Below are positions 36,244 through 48,800 of a stretch of 64,000 nucleotides of DNA, piece after piece. The first letter of the stretch is position 1, and each line of letters begins with the position of its first letter. The stretch is from Fulvia fulva (Eukaryota > Ascomycota > Dothideomycetes > Mycosphaerellales > Mycosphaerellaceae), in contig NC_063014.1 in the NCBI RefSeq assembly GCF_020509005.1, positions 5,766,001 to 5,830,000 on the forward strand. The letters run 5' to 3'. Both the position numbers and the translations under genes were made by a program. Below the pieces are notes generated by a model. That model saw only the letters and a program-made list of their open reading frames with translations. It did not search any database and had not been told where the DNA came from.

Positions 36244-37200
36244 GTCGTTGGAGGCGTGAGATGGCATGAGCAGGGAGTGACTGTGTGTGAAAAGCATTTC
36301 GGTTGTCATGGCGGGATGGAGTTGCTACATGGTAGGGTGTTGTGGGTATTTCGGTGTTGGTGTGCAGTATGTTTTACCTTGCTGTATCCAACAGTCTCGG
36401 CCATAGAGTTCCATACGATATTCACGTCAATGTTCACCCTCATTCTCGACTGCATGTACCGTGGACATCGCATGGGCCACATTCGGGACCGGATTTCGTG
36501 CCGAGGATCCACCCGCAAACACGATCTTCAATGCCAACTCCTTCTGGCCAGCTTCCGAGCCGTCTATACAACGTTGCACAACACACGGAATCCTTCGTCT
36601 CGAGCACCTTCGCCACATACACCTACTAATCGTCCTCTGACGGGCACGAGCTCGTTCTACAGAGCCGCGATGATGTGCTCGTTCCTCTCCGGGCTCTTGA
36701 GGCGCCGTGGGGTGCTGCACACCAAAGCAGACGGACGAATAAGCGAGAAACAACGCGGCTGAACATGTAGCCAACTTGCAAACCTGCAGTAGTTCTGGGG
36801 CCATTAACGCATCACCCTGGCCCAGACCACGCTTTTGGAAGCGACCACACCTTACCTGCAAGCCACCGGCGACACGATGCTACGATTGAACGTGGGAGAT
36901 CTTGAAGACCTGCTATGGCAAGATGGTAGTGATTATGGCTGCTGGGCTCATGAGTGCCATGCATGGTGTCAGCGCTGCGCAAGGCATGCTTGGATACCAG
37001 AACTTGTAGGTCAATTGTCCCGCTGCGTACCATCTCAGCTCGGGCGACGATCTGCGGGAAAGGCTGAGAGGGCGTCTGCTGTATTCGAGTCCCCCACTCG
37101 CCCTTTGGGGCGGACTTTACGGCATCCTTCTATCATTTCGTGGTCTTGTCTTTCTTGAGGTTCTGCTGACTTTCCCAATGCGACATTGCATGCCCATGCC
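36244..37200. other. Intergenic, no gene recognised
   Basis: 3' flank of HPPD and upstream region of the multi-domain locus. Open frames on both strands have no domain content. Confidence 0.5.
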
Positions 37201-40200
37201 ATGGAGCATGTTGCTGATGTCGACTTCGGAGGGTTTGATGTACGACCTTTGTCATGGCCAGTGTCGCCAGAGCGGCTGAGCTTCCAAGCAGGGGAGCACG
37301 ACAGCTCGACACGGGACGATACAGCTCCTGAACAGAGCACAGACACAGGCAGTCTCACAGAAGCTACTCCCGCGCATGCTGGAACGACGAATACCACGAT
37401 CGCCAATGCTTCAGCGTTCGACGTGAACCACCACGGCACGAACACGCCTCCGGCACCGACCACGATACCGAACGAACAACCTGGAGCGCACCTCACACAG
37501 GCCGAGTCGGAAGATGAAGAGCTTCAACAGGCTATAGCTTTGTCGCAACAAAGTGCACAAGAAGATGAAGAGCGTCGTGAACGCCAGAGGCAGCGAGTGC
37601 TTGAGATCTTCGAGAAAGGTCGCGCTCGGAGTATAGAAGTCCCTGTGGAAGAGTTCGTCAAGAATAAGCCTTCGCTGAAAGGCATCCCGTTACCAGCATA
37701 CGATGGAACAGGATACCCGTCATATATGTAGGTCAGAGGATGAGCATACGACTCACCTGAAAGAGCAGTCAGGACTGTCAGATGCTGCGCGAGTGCACAA
37801 CACTGCATCCCCAGTCTCTGCAGAGGCGACGGTCACGACGACACAACAATTCCCGCCATCAATGGCAGCACCTGCACCAGTGGTCGAGTCTCCACCTTCG
37901 CAAGGACGCTTCAAGGCGATATACGACTTTCAAGCCCAGTCGAACGGCGAGCTTGGAGTCAAGACCGGGGACCTCGTGCTCGTTGTTCAGAAAGAGGACA
38001 ATGGATGGTGGTCAGTCCGACAGCCGCAAAGCGGTTCCTCTGGTTGGGTTCCGGCTGCATACCTTGTAGAAGCCAAAGAAGCTCCTCCTCCACCTCCGCC
38101 AAGGCAGGAGAGCTTTACGCCAGCCAGTGTTATAGAGACATATCATCCTCACAACCAACCCAACGAAGCACCCTTTCCTGCTCCCGCGGAACCCGACTTG
38201 GATGGCGCGATCGATGCTACTCCAACGCAGGCTCAATATCAGCTGGTCGACACCGACGAGAGAGAGCAATGGCATGATGCTGATGCAGTGCCAGCTCCAC
38301 AACCACTACCAGCCTCGCCGAGCATTGTAGCGGATACACCCGCCCCAGGTCCTGGACGATATGCAGAGCGCAACACAATCCAGCTTCCCGTACGTCAGCC
38401 ATCCAGTACATATCGACCAGAGAGAGGACCCCCGGTCACGACATCGTCGACCAATGAGACGATACCTCGTGTGCCACATCTAGCCTTGAATGTATCTGAT
38501 GCTGACAGAGAACGCATGCCTGGGCGATCAGGGACGAAGTTGGACATTCGAGACACATCTCGCAGCAGAGGGACACCTCAACCAGTCAGAGCACCAACTG
38601 GCGAAGTGTGCGATAGCTGCGAGGAAATATGCCTTCAGACATCGTATTGCAATGTGTGTCGACTGTTATTCTGCCAACCTTGCTGGGCCTAGCAGATCCA
38701 GCACAAGCAGTCTCGGCAAGGCAAAGGTTCGATGTTGCACGAGAAGACGGAGCATAGCGTTGCAAAGAAAGTCCAAGATGTTCTCACGCCAGAGCTGAGC
38801 CATGATGCTCGAGGAAAGCTTCATGAGAAAGACATTGACACCACATGGTTTGGTGTGGCAAGAGAGGAAAGCGAGTTGCCACTATTTCGCGACTATGGGA
38901 GGTATGCTAACTTGATCACCGTCGCGAAGGAGATGAGGCTCGATCTGCCTCCCTCTTCTACGACGAGCATTGATGGTACCGATACTCTCTACCCAAGCTT
39001 GGTCTCCTTCGTTGGGCAAACAAGCGCTGGGAAGAGCACTCTTATCAAACTACTGATCGATCTGAAAATGAAGGAAGGTGATCCCAGCTTCCCGACGCCC
39101 GTCACTGGTGCTGCAGGCCGAGATGTGTCTACGTCTGAAGACGTGCACCTCTATCTTGACCCGGACTCGTCTTTATCTACTCAGTTGCGAGCACCTTTGC
39201 TCTTTGCAGACTGCGAAGGTTTAGAAGGCGGCGAAAGAGATCCAGTCGGCGCGATTCTGAAGAAGAAACATGAAAAGGCGTTGAAGGGTGAGAGTGGCAC
39301 TGCCGGACGCCGTCAGCCTGGACTTAGACACACGTCCGAGAGGGAGCTTGTTTGGGCAGACACGCCCAAGAAGCGGTCACGGGAGTTTGCTGTTGCTCAT
39401 CTCTACCCGCGACTCTTGTACACGTTTTCCGATGTGATCGTCTTCGTTCTGAAGAATCCCAGGTATGCCTCGCACGACTTTGCCGTGACGGGCGGTCTGC
39501 TAACGATGTGATTGTAGAGTCATCGAGGGAGTGCTTGAGCGCCTCATCGACTGGGCTCAGGCCGCCCTCGAAAAGTCGTCGAACCAGCCTGTTCTGCCAC
39601 ACGCCATCATCGCGCTCAATGCTTCGGAATATGATATCGACCAAGACCTCGGGGACGTCGACTTCGCTACTCAGTCACTGCTGGAATCTATGTCAAGGAC
39701 TGTGTTCCACAATGCTACGTTCAAGAAGTATGCCCAGTTCTGGCGAGAGCGCGATCGTCAAATCGAGACGGTGGAGCACCTTCTACTCTCATACTATAGC
39801 TCTATCCGCGTCGTTCGCATCCCGACTAACGGCCGTCCGAATCTGATTCAAGGCCAGGTGGAGAAGCTTTGGGAAGGAATCCACTGGGCTAGCAAACATG
39901 CTCGCGAGCGAAAAGCTGACCTTCGGATGCTGCTCGATGCTGATGAGTTCCAGCCATACCTGCAAGTGGCCTTCGATCACTTCGCCGAGAACCTGAACAC
40001 GCCATTCGACTTTGTACAGGCTTCCTTTTCTCACAGTCCGATACCGCACGACTTCGGCGGTAACATATTGAAGCTGGCTATTCAAGTCATGGAATGCTGG
40101 ATGGACATCGCGAAGGGTCATACCATCTTTGAAGAGTTCAGCTTTCTGGTCGCATCGTGTATTATGCTTGATGCGGCACGCAACCGGTATAGAGGGCACC

Positions 40201-42734
40201 CCGACGAGTTCTTTCCAAACTACTTGCAACACATTGAGAATGCCTTGGAAAACTTCTGTGATCGTCACTGGCCATGTGAGTTCACTAGCTCCAAGGGACG
40301 CTGCGTGAACGTTCGCAGCGGACACGGTGCCAAAGGCCATCAACTCAAGTCTGGCAAGCTTCTAGCCGACGGTGAATACCAATCGTCCTTTACGTTTCAA
40401 AGCTATCGAGAGGAGTTTCAGATCCAAGTCTATCGCATCCTCCTTGCTCTCAGCAAACGTGTGCGGACCAGGGCCAGAGAGGGCATACCCGAAGAGCAAG
40501 CAGCAGCCGAAACCCATGAGGACTGGGTGCTTCCGCACTTCATCGAGCATGCCGCGAGAGGAGACGCGAAAGCCTTCATCAGTCATACAGTGTGCTTTGC
40601 ATGTCTTTTTGAGCCTCCAGAGCATGCTTTGCCTTGCGGACATGTCCTCTGCACCCGTTGCTTGAAGACATCTGGAAAAGTATCCCTCAGCCGGTTTGTC
40701 GAGATAGCACGGTGCCCACTGGAGAGGAAAGAGAGTCGTTTCAGAACTGCCTGGAGAGTGCACCTGAAGCCAGCAAGCTGTGGTGTACGAGTGCTGACAC
40801 TTGATGGTGGCGGCATCCGAGGCATAGTAGAGCTCGAGACTCTCAAGCAGATCGAGAAAGAGCTGGGTGACGGTGTGAGTGTGCAGAGCTTTTTCGATCT
40901 CATCGTAGGGACTAGGTACGTGTACGTGGAGCAAGTCTTCGTGGTTTGGCTAACACTACCCAGTACCGGCGGCATCATCGCACTAGGCTTGACCGCTCGC
41001 AACTGGACTGTCTCCACGTGTGCCCAAAACTTCGAGATGTTATGTCGCAAGGCGTTCACTCTGCGAAAAGGCGCCGGTCTACCTGGGATAGGCTGGTTCG
41101 TGGAGAACTACAATCACTCGCGGTATGAGACACAGCCTCTGCAAGAAGCACTAATGGCAGCCTTTACAGACGAGCAACGGCTGTTCGGGGGAGAACGTGA
41201 AGCTAGAGATGCTGGCAGTCTTGATGTCAAAGTGGCCGTGACCGCAACGACTGCAGCAGGCAACAGTGTCGTGTTGGCCAACTACAATCGACTCAGCATC
41301 GAGAAGCTATCCTACCAGTTTCAGCGTCCAGAGAAGCCGCATGCTGAGCTCAAGACGTGGGAGGCAGCGCGAGCGACATCTGCAGCCCCGCAACACTTCA
41401 AGCCGCTATGCCACGAGGCATCGAAGCAGACGTTGCTCGATGGTGGAATCTATCACAACAACCCAATCAACATCGCTGATCAGGAACGCAAGCTGATCTG
41501 GCCCAGTCATCAGGATGTTGAGCCTGATGTTGTCGTATCTATCGGTACGGCCTATTGCAAGTACGACAAGAAGCGTACGGTGCTCGATAAGTGGCGCAAG
41601 AAGCGGCGTGGTGTCATTTCGCATGGCACATATTTGAAGAACATCGCTGCTGATCATGTTCATTCTTCGCTGGACTCGGAGAAGACGTAGAGAGACTTCA
41701 TCAATGTGAAGAGGACTGAGGATCGCAAGAGGTATATTCGCATCAATCCTGCTTTAGAGGAACCAGTGCCGAAGCTGGACGATGTTGAGAAGATGAATGT
41801 GCTGAAAGATGCCACCCGGCATATCGTGGGGGATAGTCCAGAGGTCAAGATGGCTGCGCTCCGTCTGGTAGCCGCCTGCTTCTACTTCGACACTTTTGGC
41901 GACGTCAAGGAGATCCAAGATGGTACAGGTGATCTCTAAGAGGTGCAAGGATTCTTTCACTGTCGGTTCATTGCTGGCCATGAGATCGCCGAGCTTGGCA
42001 GGTTCATCAAGAGGAAAGCAGTGGCTGGCCACGAGCCGCATTTCTTGATCAAGGAACAAGGCAATGATGACTTCCCTCCGCAAGAGGTGCTGCTCGACGA
42101 TAAGGATTTGAACAGGATGATTACGAGTCAGATGTTCAATTTACGAAAACAGGTTACGATTAGACGACCGAACAAGAATGCTGTGACTGAGATGTCGCTC
42201 TGCCTGACACGAGATACGTCGTATCCTCTCAGTGGGTTTCCGAGAAAGCTTCATGGCGGCAAGTCAGTCGCGAGCGGTATGCGCATCTTCACCTGTCCCA
42301 ATATGTACAAAGGCCCACTTCGTAACACAGCGAACCGAAACGCGGCCACGAAGATTACAAACTCATTCCGCTGGGCTGGACGCTCAGGAAGTCAACAAGA
42401 TCAACGTCGCCGCGACTGGAAGGCTCCCGTCATGCCACTCATAGAGAAACAAGACATCATCGAACAATACTCCGAACCTAGTCACTTGCTGGGCAGTGCA
42501 ACAGAAGCTGACCTCATGGACACCAATCCAAAGGCAGTAGAGTCGCAAGGTCATCTTGAGCTTGAGATCGACGGCTTTGGTCGCAAACTGGCACGCTACG
42601 GGTCTGCGGACGGTGCTCGTTCATCCTCTTCATTGCCCAGATCAGAGCTGTTTGACACGCAAGTTGGTGAGCGTGTTGAGCTGCCGACCACCGAGATCCA
42701 GGATGATCGGTATTATATCGCGAGAGATGATTGA
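37201..42734 (+). pseudogene. Giant UIM-SH3-zinc-GTPase-RING-patatin protein gene with three in-frame stops and one frameshift
   Basis: From ATG 37201 (MEHVADVDFGGFDVRPLSWP) the order is: a ubiquitin-interacting motif near 37,510 (EDEELQQAIALSQQSAQEDE); frame change at 37,728-37,768; SH3 near 37,905 (RFKAIYDFQAQSNGELGVKT); a B-box-like Cys cluster near 38,610 (CDSCEEICLQTSYCNVC); P-loop GTPase near 39,005 (SFVGQTSAGKSTLIKLLI, later FADCEGLEGGERD); a RING-like CFACLFEPPEHALPCGHVLC near 40,590; and patatin phospholipase near 40,790 (VLTLDGGGIRGIVELETL, GTSTGG across an intron, LLDGGIYHNNPI). Anion hole, GxSxG serine and Asp are all present. Introns 39463-39517 and 40916-40963 keep frame. TAG at 38690 and 41688 and TAA at 41937 interrupt an otherwise continuous frame of about 1,600 codons to 42734. 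This suggests recent inactivation. The domain set looks like a fungal immune or incompatibility-type sensor-effector, which is inference. Confidence 0.8.
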
Positions 42735-43318
42735 ATTCCGGAGCAGCCTAATAGCAGTATATATTTGACACTGCGAAGAGCTGATCTCGTTAAGATTAAG
42801 AGGACAACAGCAGATGGTATGTCTCATCGAACGATCCTCTGGGTAGCGCGGGCTAACTTTTGAATGTGAATAGGGTGGTGGCTAGGCCGTGTCGCGACGG
42901 GTCCCAGGGAAGGCTGGATGCCGTCTTCATGGTTGCTGCCAGCTGGGCAGGATGCCCATATCATGTTCTCTCAGCATGTCCCAGGTGGAGCTAGCAATCC
43001 TTCAGAGCTAGCAGGGAGTAATTATCGATAATGCGTATATGTGTCTCCAATAAGCCCGTGCATCTGTTGTTTAGATGTGTATTCAAGACGCGGCTAGGCG
43101 TACATCACTATGTGAGATCGTCCAAGGGCAATGAATGAATGACAATGATGTGTAGAAAGAAGAGCTGTGGTCGGAAGTCGGACAACAACCTCTGACTGGC
43201 AGGCACGCCCCACCAAGGTGCCTGCCGAGGCCCTCCCAAAGCCGCCATTGCCATCCCACTATAAACTTGACCACTCTACCTACACCACCCCTCCCTTCAA
43301 CACACCCAACCCAACACA
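42735..43318. other. Intergenic, promoter of HEM12
   Basis: No coding signal. The last 100 bp before HEM12 are C-rich (CACCCCTCCC), a common fungal 5' leader type. Confidence 0.5.
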
Positions 43319-44493
43319 ATGGCCGACCTCTTCCACGACTTCCCACCCCTCAGAAATGACCTCCTCCTCCGCACCGCCCGCGGCGAAAAAGTCGAACGCC
43401 CACCATGCTGGGTCATGCGACAAGCCGGCCGCTACCTGCCCGAATACCACCAAGAAAAAGGCCAGCACGACTTCTTCGAATGCTGTCGGTCGCCTGAGAT
43501 CGCGTCAAACCTGACCCTCCAGCCCATCGATCGGTTTGAAGGCCTCATCGATGCTGCCATTATTTTCTCAGACATTCTGGTTATTCCGCAAGCGATGGGG
43601 ATGGAAGTCGTCATGGTTGATGGGAAGGGTCCGCATTTCCCGGAGCCGCTGGGGAGTCCCGAGGATAAGCAGTATGGCGAGGTGATGGGAAGGGATGTGG
43701 ATGTTAAGGTGAGCCTGAGTTATGTCTATGAGGCGATAACGATGACGAGGAAGAAGCTGGACGGGAGGGTGCCGTTGTATGGATTCTGCGGTGCGCCGTT
43801 TACGTTGTTGTGTTATATGGTTGAGGGAGGGGGGACCAAGGTTTTCAAGCAGACGAAGACGTGGATTTATAGGTATGGGAAGGAGAGTAAGGCGTTGTTG
43901 CAGAAGATTGCGGAGCTTTGTGTGGAGTATTTGGCGCATCAGGTTATTGCGGGAGCGCAGATTGTGCAGATTTTTGATTCGTGGGCGGGGGAGTTGAGTC
44001 CAACTACGTTTCAGGAGTTCTCGCTGCCGTATTTGAACTGGATTTGTGATCATTTGCCGGCGAGGTTGCAAGAGTTGGGGCAGGAGCGGGTGCCGATGGT
44101 GGTGTTTGCGAAGGGAGCTTGGTATGCTGTGGAAGAGCTGTGTCAGACGAAGTATGATATTGTTGGCTTGGACTGGTTGCATGAGCCGAAGGAGGCGTAT
44201 GCCATTGCACAGAAGCATGGAAAAGTGCTGCAGGGTAATGCGGATCCTGGTGTGCTTTACGGTGGGCATGAGGCGATTACCAAGGTTGTGAAGAACATGG
44301 TTGATGGGTTTGGCGGCGGAAAGCAAGGCTGGATTGCGAATCTTGGTCATGGTATGTTCAGGCTCATCTCAACTGTCGTTGTCTATCGCTAATCGTTCTT
44401 CATCTAGGCATCACACCATGGGTCAATCCCGATGACCTCAAATTCTACTTCCAGGAGATACACCGGCTCTCAGGTGAATACAGCTCCAGCTGA
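43319..44493 (+). CDS. HEM12: Uroporphyrinogen decarboxylase
   Basis: Two exons, 43319-44351 and 44408-44493, 372 residues. The signature [17 protein letters not shown] is at residues about 27-43, and the second family signature [16 protein letters not shown] is in the middle. The 56-bp intron (GTATGT...CATCTAG) interrupts [13 protein letters not shown], and the second exon codes the C-terminal helix ([19 protein letters not shown]). The enzyme removes four acetate carboxyls from uroporphyrinogen III to give coproporphyrinogen III in cytosolic haem synthesis. Everything expected is present, and length is close to yeast Hem12. Confidence 0.97.
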
Positions 44494-44734
44494 CTCCCCT
44501 CATGAGAGTCTCCTCTCAAAAGTCGTTCGCCAACCAAGATCTAGGTGAACATTCGGCCGAGTCCTTCCCTGCAAAAATCGACATCAAAGCTGCCGAAGAC
44601 AAGATGCATGAACGCAACATACTGCACCAAGACTGGTAGTCGACCGACAGGCCCCAAACACAGCAGAACTCATTTGTCCTCGCCGATATCTTCATACCTA
44701 CCCTCAGTCGTCAGCCAGATCCTGGAGAAGCGCA

Positions 44735-45273
44735 TCATCCTCGCATTATAACCCACCAGTCTTCTGGATGGTTCTTGATGAAGTCTTTCATCAATTGCTC
44801 GCATTCGGCATCTTTCAGGTTGATTACTTCTATACCCTTGGAACGGAGGTGTTCCTCGCCGCCGACAAAAGCATTGTTCTCGCTCATGACGACGCGGGAT
44901 ACTTTGTACAGAATGCAAGCTCCGGTGCACATATCGCAGGGAGACAGAGTGGTGTACATGGTGGAGCCTTTGTATGCTGATGCTGGGAGACGGCCTGCGT
45001 TCTCTAGGGCTGCTGTTTCGCCCTGATGGAGAAGTGTCAACGATTATGAAGCGCCATGAAGTATCAAGCATAGATAACTGTCGATAGCTGTACAGAAAAG
45101 TTACTACATACATGCAAGATTGCACTGCTCTTTTGCACACGCATATTGTGGCCTCGGCCTAGGATTTTGCCATCTGCTGCGACGAGGCAAGCGCCGATCG
45201 GCACACCGCCTTCTGATGCTCCCTACTTGGCTTCTTCGAGAGCGGCTCTGAAGCCGGCATCGTTGACTGACAT
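44735..45273 (-). pseudogene. Cytosine deaminase (Fcy1-like) with an in-frame TAG at codon 17
   Basis: Two exons, 45273-45112 and 45022-44735, would code 149 residues. The zinc site is complete: HGETAALENAGR (His and catalytic Glu, across the intron) and TTLSPCDMCTGA (two Cys), with GGVPIGACLV upstream. The enzyme hydrolyses cytosine to uracil for pyrimidine salvage and activates 5-fluorocytosine. Codon 17, in EEAK-stop-GASEGGVPIGA, is TAG (45223-45225). A later start is unlikely to be useful, since the next ATG is at codon 46 and would remove a core strand. Either the gene is newly inactivated or one base is wrong. All other positions look under selection. Confidence 0.82.
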
Positions 45274-45833
45274 TATCACGCCTCAATTTAAGCTTGATGA
45301 TAAGTAAGGAGGACTTTGATGGACGAGACATCTCACGTGCGAGGTCGGAGATGGAAGTTTGCGTGGAAGCAGATATCGGTAGAGTGGCCAATAGGGAAGG
45401 CGTATCGTGACGGGGAGGTTCGGGAGGGTGAATGTCAGGCACGCTCCGAAGTCAGGCACGCTCCATGTGACGTCTCCTCCCTACCGGTACAGTACACCAC
45501 ACACGACCGCTTTCACACTACAGTATGTAGCGACTGCAGGACTGGCGTACGCATCCATACCATAATTCTTGTCGCAGCGACTGGTATTCCTCTTTGCGAT
45601 AGTCTTTTGATTCCTTGCATTGCACCGACAGACCCTGAGTCTGGCGCATCTGGAGCGCCTTCTCTGAGGTCGTCCAACCACGCGAAGGCCAATAGCCTAT
45701 TACCAGCTGCAAAGCTCTTCGACCCCCCAAGACCAAGACACGCCTGCGCAACCATCCGAGACAGAAACGAGCTTTGTCGAAGAGTGTTTTGGCAGGACGG
45801 TGGACATAGCACGGCGCTTGGTGATCGATAGAG
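45274..45833. promoter_or_regulatory. Divergent region between the cytosine deaminase gene and SIN3
   Basis: 560 bp between the start codons. A 14-bp direct repeat (CAGGCACGCTCCGA / CAGGCACGCTCCAT) occurs at about 45,436 and 45,453. No coding signal is convincing. Confidence 0.45.
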
Positions 45834-48800
45834 ATGGATCCGGGAGGGCATCGCAATTGGCAACACGGCGGCGGAGGTGGTGGTGATGGTTCACAAGCCC
45901 CGCCGCGTCCTGGTGCCAGCTTTGGGTAAGCAAGCTCCCTATGATATAGCAACGTATCCTCTGTGTTGCAGATACAGTACAGCGTTGTGGCGTGGTGGGC
46001 AGAGCTTCGTTTCTGCAAGACCTAGCTTCATCCAGCCCTTGCGACATAACTGCATACTCGCTTCATATCGACATAGCAGTACACTGAGACAGTGCTGATC
46101 TCATACCATCTGCAGACCCGGCACGCCGCAGCACAAACCACAGCAATCTCCGCCCCAAGGCCCAAGCGGACTGCCACCACCCGGCGGGCCCTTTCCACCG
46201 TTTCAGCAACACCCTCACAGCTTAGCCAATCTAGCCGGCATCAGCCAAAGCTCGCCGAGACAGCCGCCCTTACAATCGCATTTACCAGACGATCGTCCAC
46301 CGTTGGGTCCCGGCTTCGGGCTGCCTCCTCTGAGCCAAGCGACAAGTCAGCCAGGGCCAGCAGAAAGAGAACGCGAACAGCGTGAGCGGGAGCGGGAGCG
46401 TGAGGTGGAGCGTATACACATCAAGGAGGAAGAGGATCGACGACATCGCGAGGAGGACAGAAGGCGGATGGAACAAGCTCCGCCGCACCAAGGTCCACCC
46501 CATCTGCATCAGCCCCGAGCAGTCCCTCCTCCGACAGTACATGGGCCGAATGGTCTGCTTGGCAATCCCAGCATCGCACACCAACACCAGCAGCAACAGT
46601 TGCCACAGCCACCGTTAGGCGCGCCAAGTGGTCCTGGCAACATTTTCGGCGGAGGTCCCGTACAAAATCCGCATGCGCACACGCCGCAGCATATTCAACA
46701 AGCCAGCCTTCTTGCGCCGTACGCACCCGGCTCACAGGCTCAGCAAGCTCAACAGCAGCAGCAGATGGCGCAAGGTCAGGGACAGGGCCAACAGCCTATT
46801 CTCAACGATGCGCTCAGCTACCTCGATCAGGTCAAAGTCCAGTTCGCCGATCATCCAGATGTCTATAACAAATTCTTGGACATTATGAAGGACTTCAAGT
46901 CTGGTGCGATAGACACTCCCGGCGTGATCGGCCGCGTGAGCACGCTTTTCGCCGGAAACCCCGACCTGATCCAAGGCTTCAACACTTTCTTGCCTCCAGG
47001 TTATCGCATCGAATGCGGCGCCGGAGACGACCCAAACTCTATCCGCGTGACCACTCCGATGGGTACGACTGTGCAGGCGATGCCCCAACCACGACCACTT
47101 AGCAGGTTGGGCGATCACGAGGGTGCACGGCCGTCGAACGGGACTTACACACCACAGCCGGGCGGGCAAAGCGCACAGATGATGTTCAGTCCCAGCGGTC
47201 GACCACTCGGACCCGCTGCACCTGCTCAGCAACAACACCTTTCTCCGCACGAAGCTGCTCGCCAACAGGAAGAGCAACGCGCCATACACCAGCAAGAACA
47301 ACGCGGGTTGAATAGTCTGCAGACTGCAGTTTCTACTGCTGCTGGTGGTGCTTCCCTCCGAGCTGGCATATCACCACGCGCGACTCCCATGCCCGGACAA
47401 GTCGCTGCTGATCTCGCCGCTGGCGGCGCAGGCGAAGAAAAGCGTGGTCCAGTCGAGTTCAACCACGCTATCAGCTACGTGAACAAGATCAAGGTACGTC
47501 TTAACAAGCAGCGCGGCACGCAAGCACGTCCATCTCCCTTGTTCACCAAACTTGACGAAACAATGGATCAATCACCTTTAGGGCATTGCCAAGATTTATC
47601 CTCAAGAACTTTGCTGACCCATTCATTAGAACCGCTTTTCTGCACACCCCGACATCTACAAGCAATTCCTCGAAATCCTCCAGACCTACCAGCGAGAGTC
47701 GAAGCCGATACAGGACGTCTACAGCCAAGTCACACACCTTTTCAAGACTGCGCCAGATCTACTCGAAGACTTCAAGCAATTTCTTCCAGAGTCGGCCGCT
47801 GCTGCCAAAACAGCTGCAGAGCGTGCGCGACAAGAAGCAGAAGGGAACGTACTCATATCGAACGTCAGGAACGAAGGCGGCGGCGGTATGTTCAGCCCGG
47901 TCATGTCGCGTGAGACCCAGATGGGCACTCCGGGACATGCGCGAGGCCTGCCACCGGTCGGCAACTTCGCACCCACACCCGCCTCGAAAGACAACAAGCG
48001 CAAGCGCAATGACCGACAAGGCACCGCCGATCGCATGCCAGACGGTGTTCCTGGCCCGAGTGGTGCAAAGCCGCAGTTCCAGGCGCAACCCAACAAGCGA
48101 CTCAAGACGCAACCAGCGACGAAGGGACCGAACGATCTACCACCGACTTCACCCACCCTCATCCCGCAACTCCCGATGCCCCTCGAGCCGACGACGACGA
48201 CCGCCGCGACCAGTGAAGAGCTGGGATTCTTTGACAAGGCGAAGAAGACCATTGGTAATAAGAATACGATGAATGAGTTCCTGAAGCTGTGCAACCTCTT
48301 CAGCCAGGACTTGATCGACCGATCGACGCTTGTCTACCGAGCGCAGTTGTTTATTGGCGGTAATCCCGATCTGATCGCGTGGCTCAAGAACTGGGTGGGA
48401 TATGATGAGAAGGACGTCTTGGTCGAGAACAAACCGCGCGTGCCTTCTGGCCGAGTCATGCTCAGCAACTGCAGAGGCTTGGGCCCGAGTTACCGTCTGC
48501 TGCCAAAGCGGGAGCGACAAAAGCCATGCAGCGGTCGAGATGAGCTTTGCAACTCGGTGCTCAACGACGAGTGGGCATCGCATCCGACCTGGGCTTCAGA
48601 AGACTCGGGTTTCATCGCGCATCGCAAGAATGTGCACGAGGAAGCTCTTCACCGCATCGAGGAGGAGCGCCACGATTATGACTTCAATATCGAGGCGTGC
48701 AGTAGGACCATTCAGCTGCTTGAGCCACTAGCAACGACGCTCAGGCGTATGCCCGAACGAGAGCAACATCAGTACGTCTTGCCTCCAAGCTTGGGTGGGC

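Noticed and set aside
40916..40963. Treating the patatin serine motif region as continuous coding sequence
   Set aside because: The 48 bp are open in frame, but they split the conserved GTSTGG motif and carry GTACGT, a CTAAC branch site and CAG, so they are an intron.
43568..44350. 260-codon minus-strand frame opposite HEM12
   Set aside because: Shadow frame of a GC-rich gene; the protein is Leu/Arg/His-rich without motifs, while the plus strand is plainly uroporphyrinogen decarboxylase.
45316..45831. 171-codon plus-strand frame before SIN3
   Set aside because: It shows no domain or conserved composition and overlaps the promoter region of two well-defined genes.
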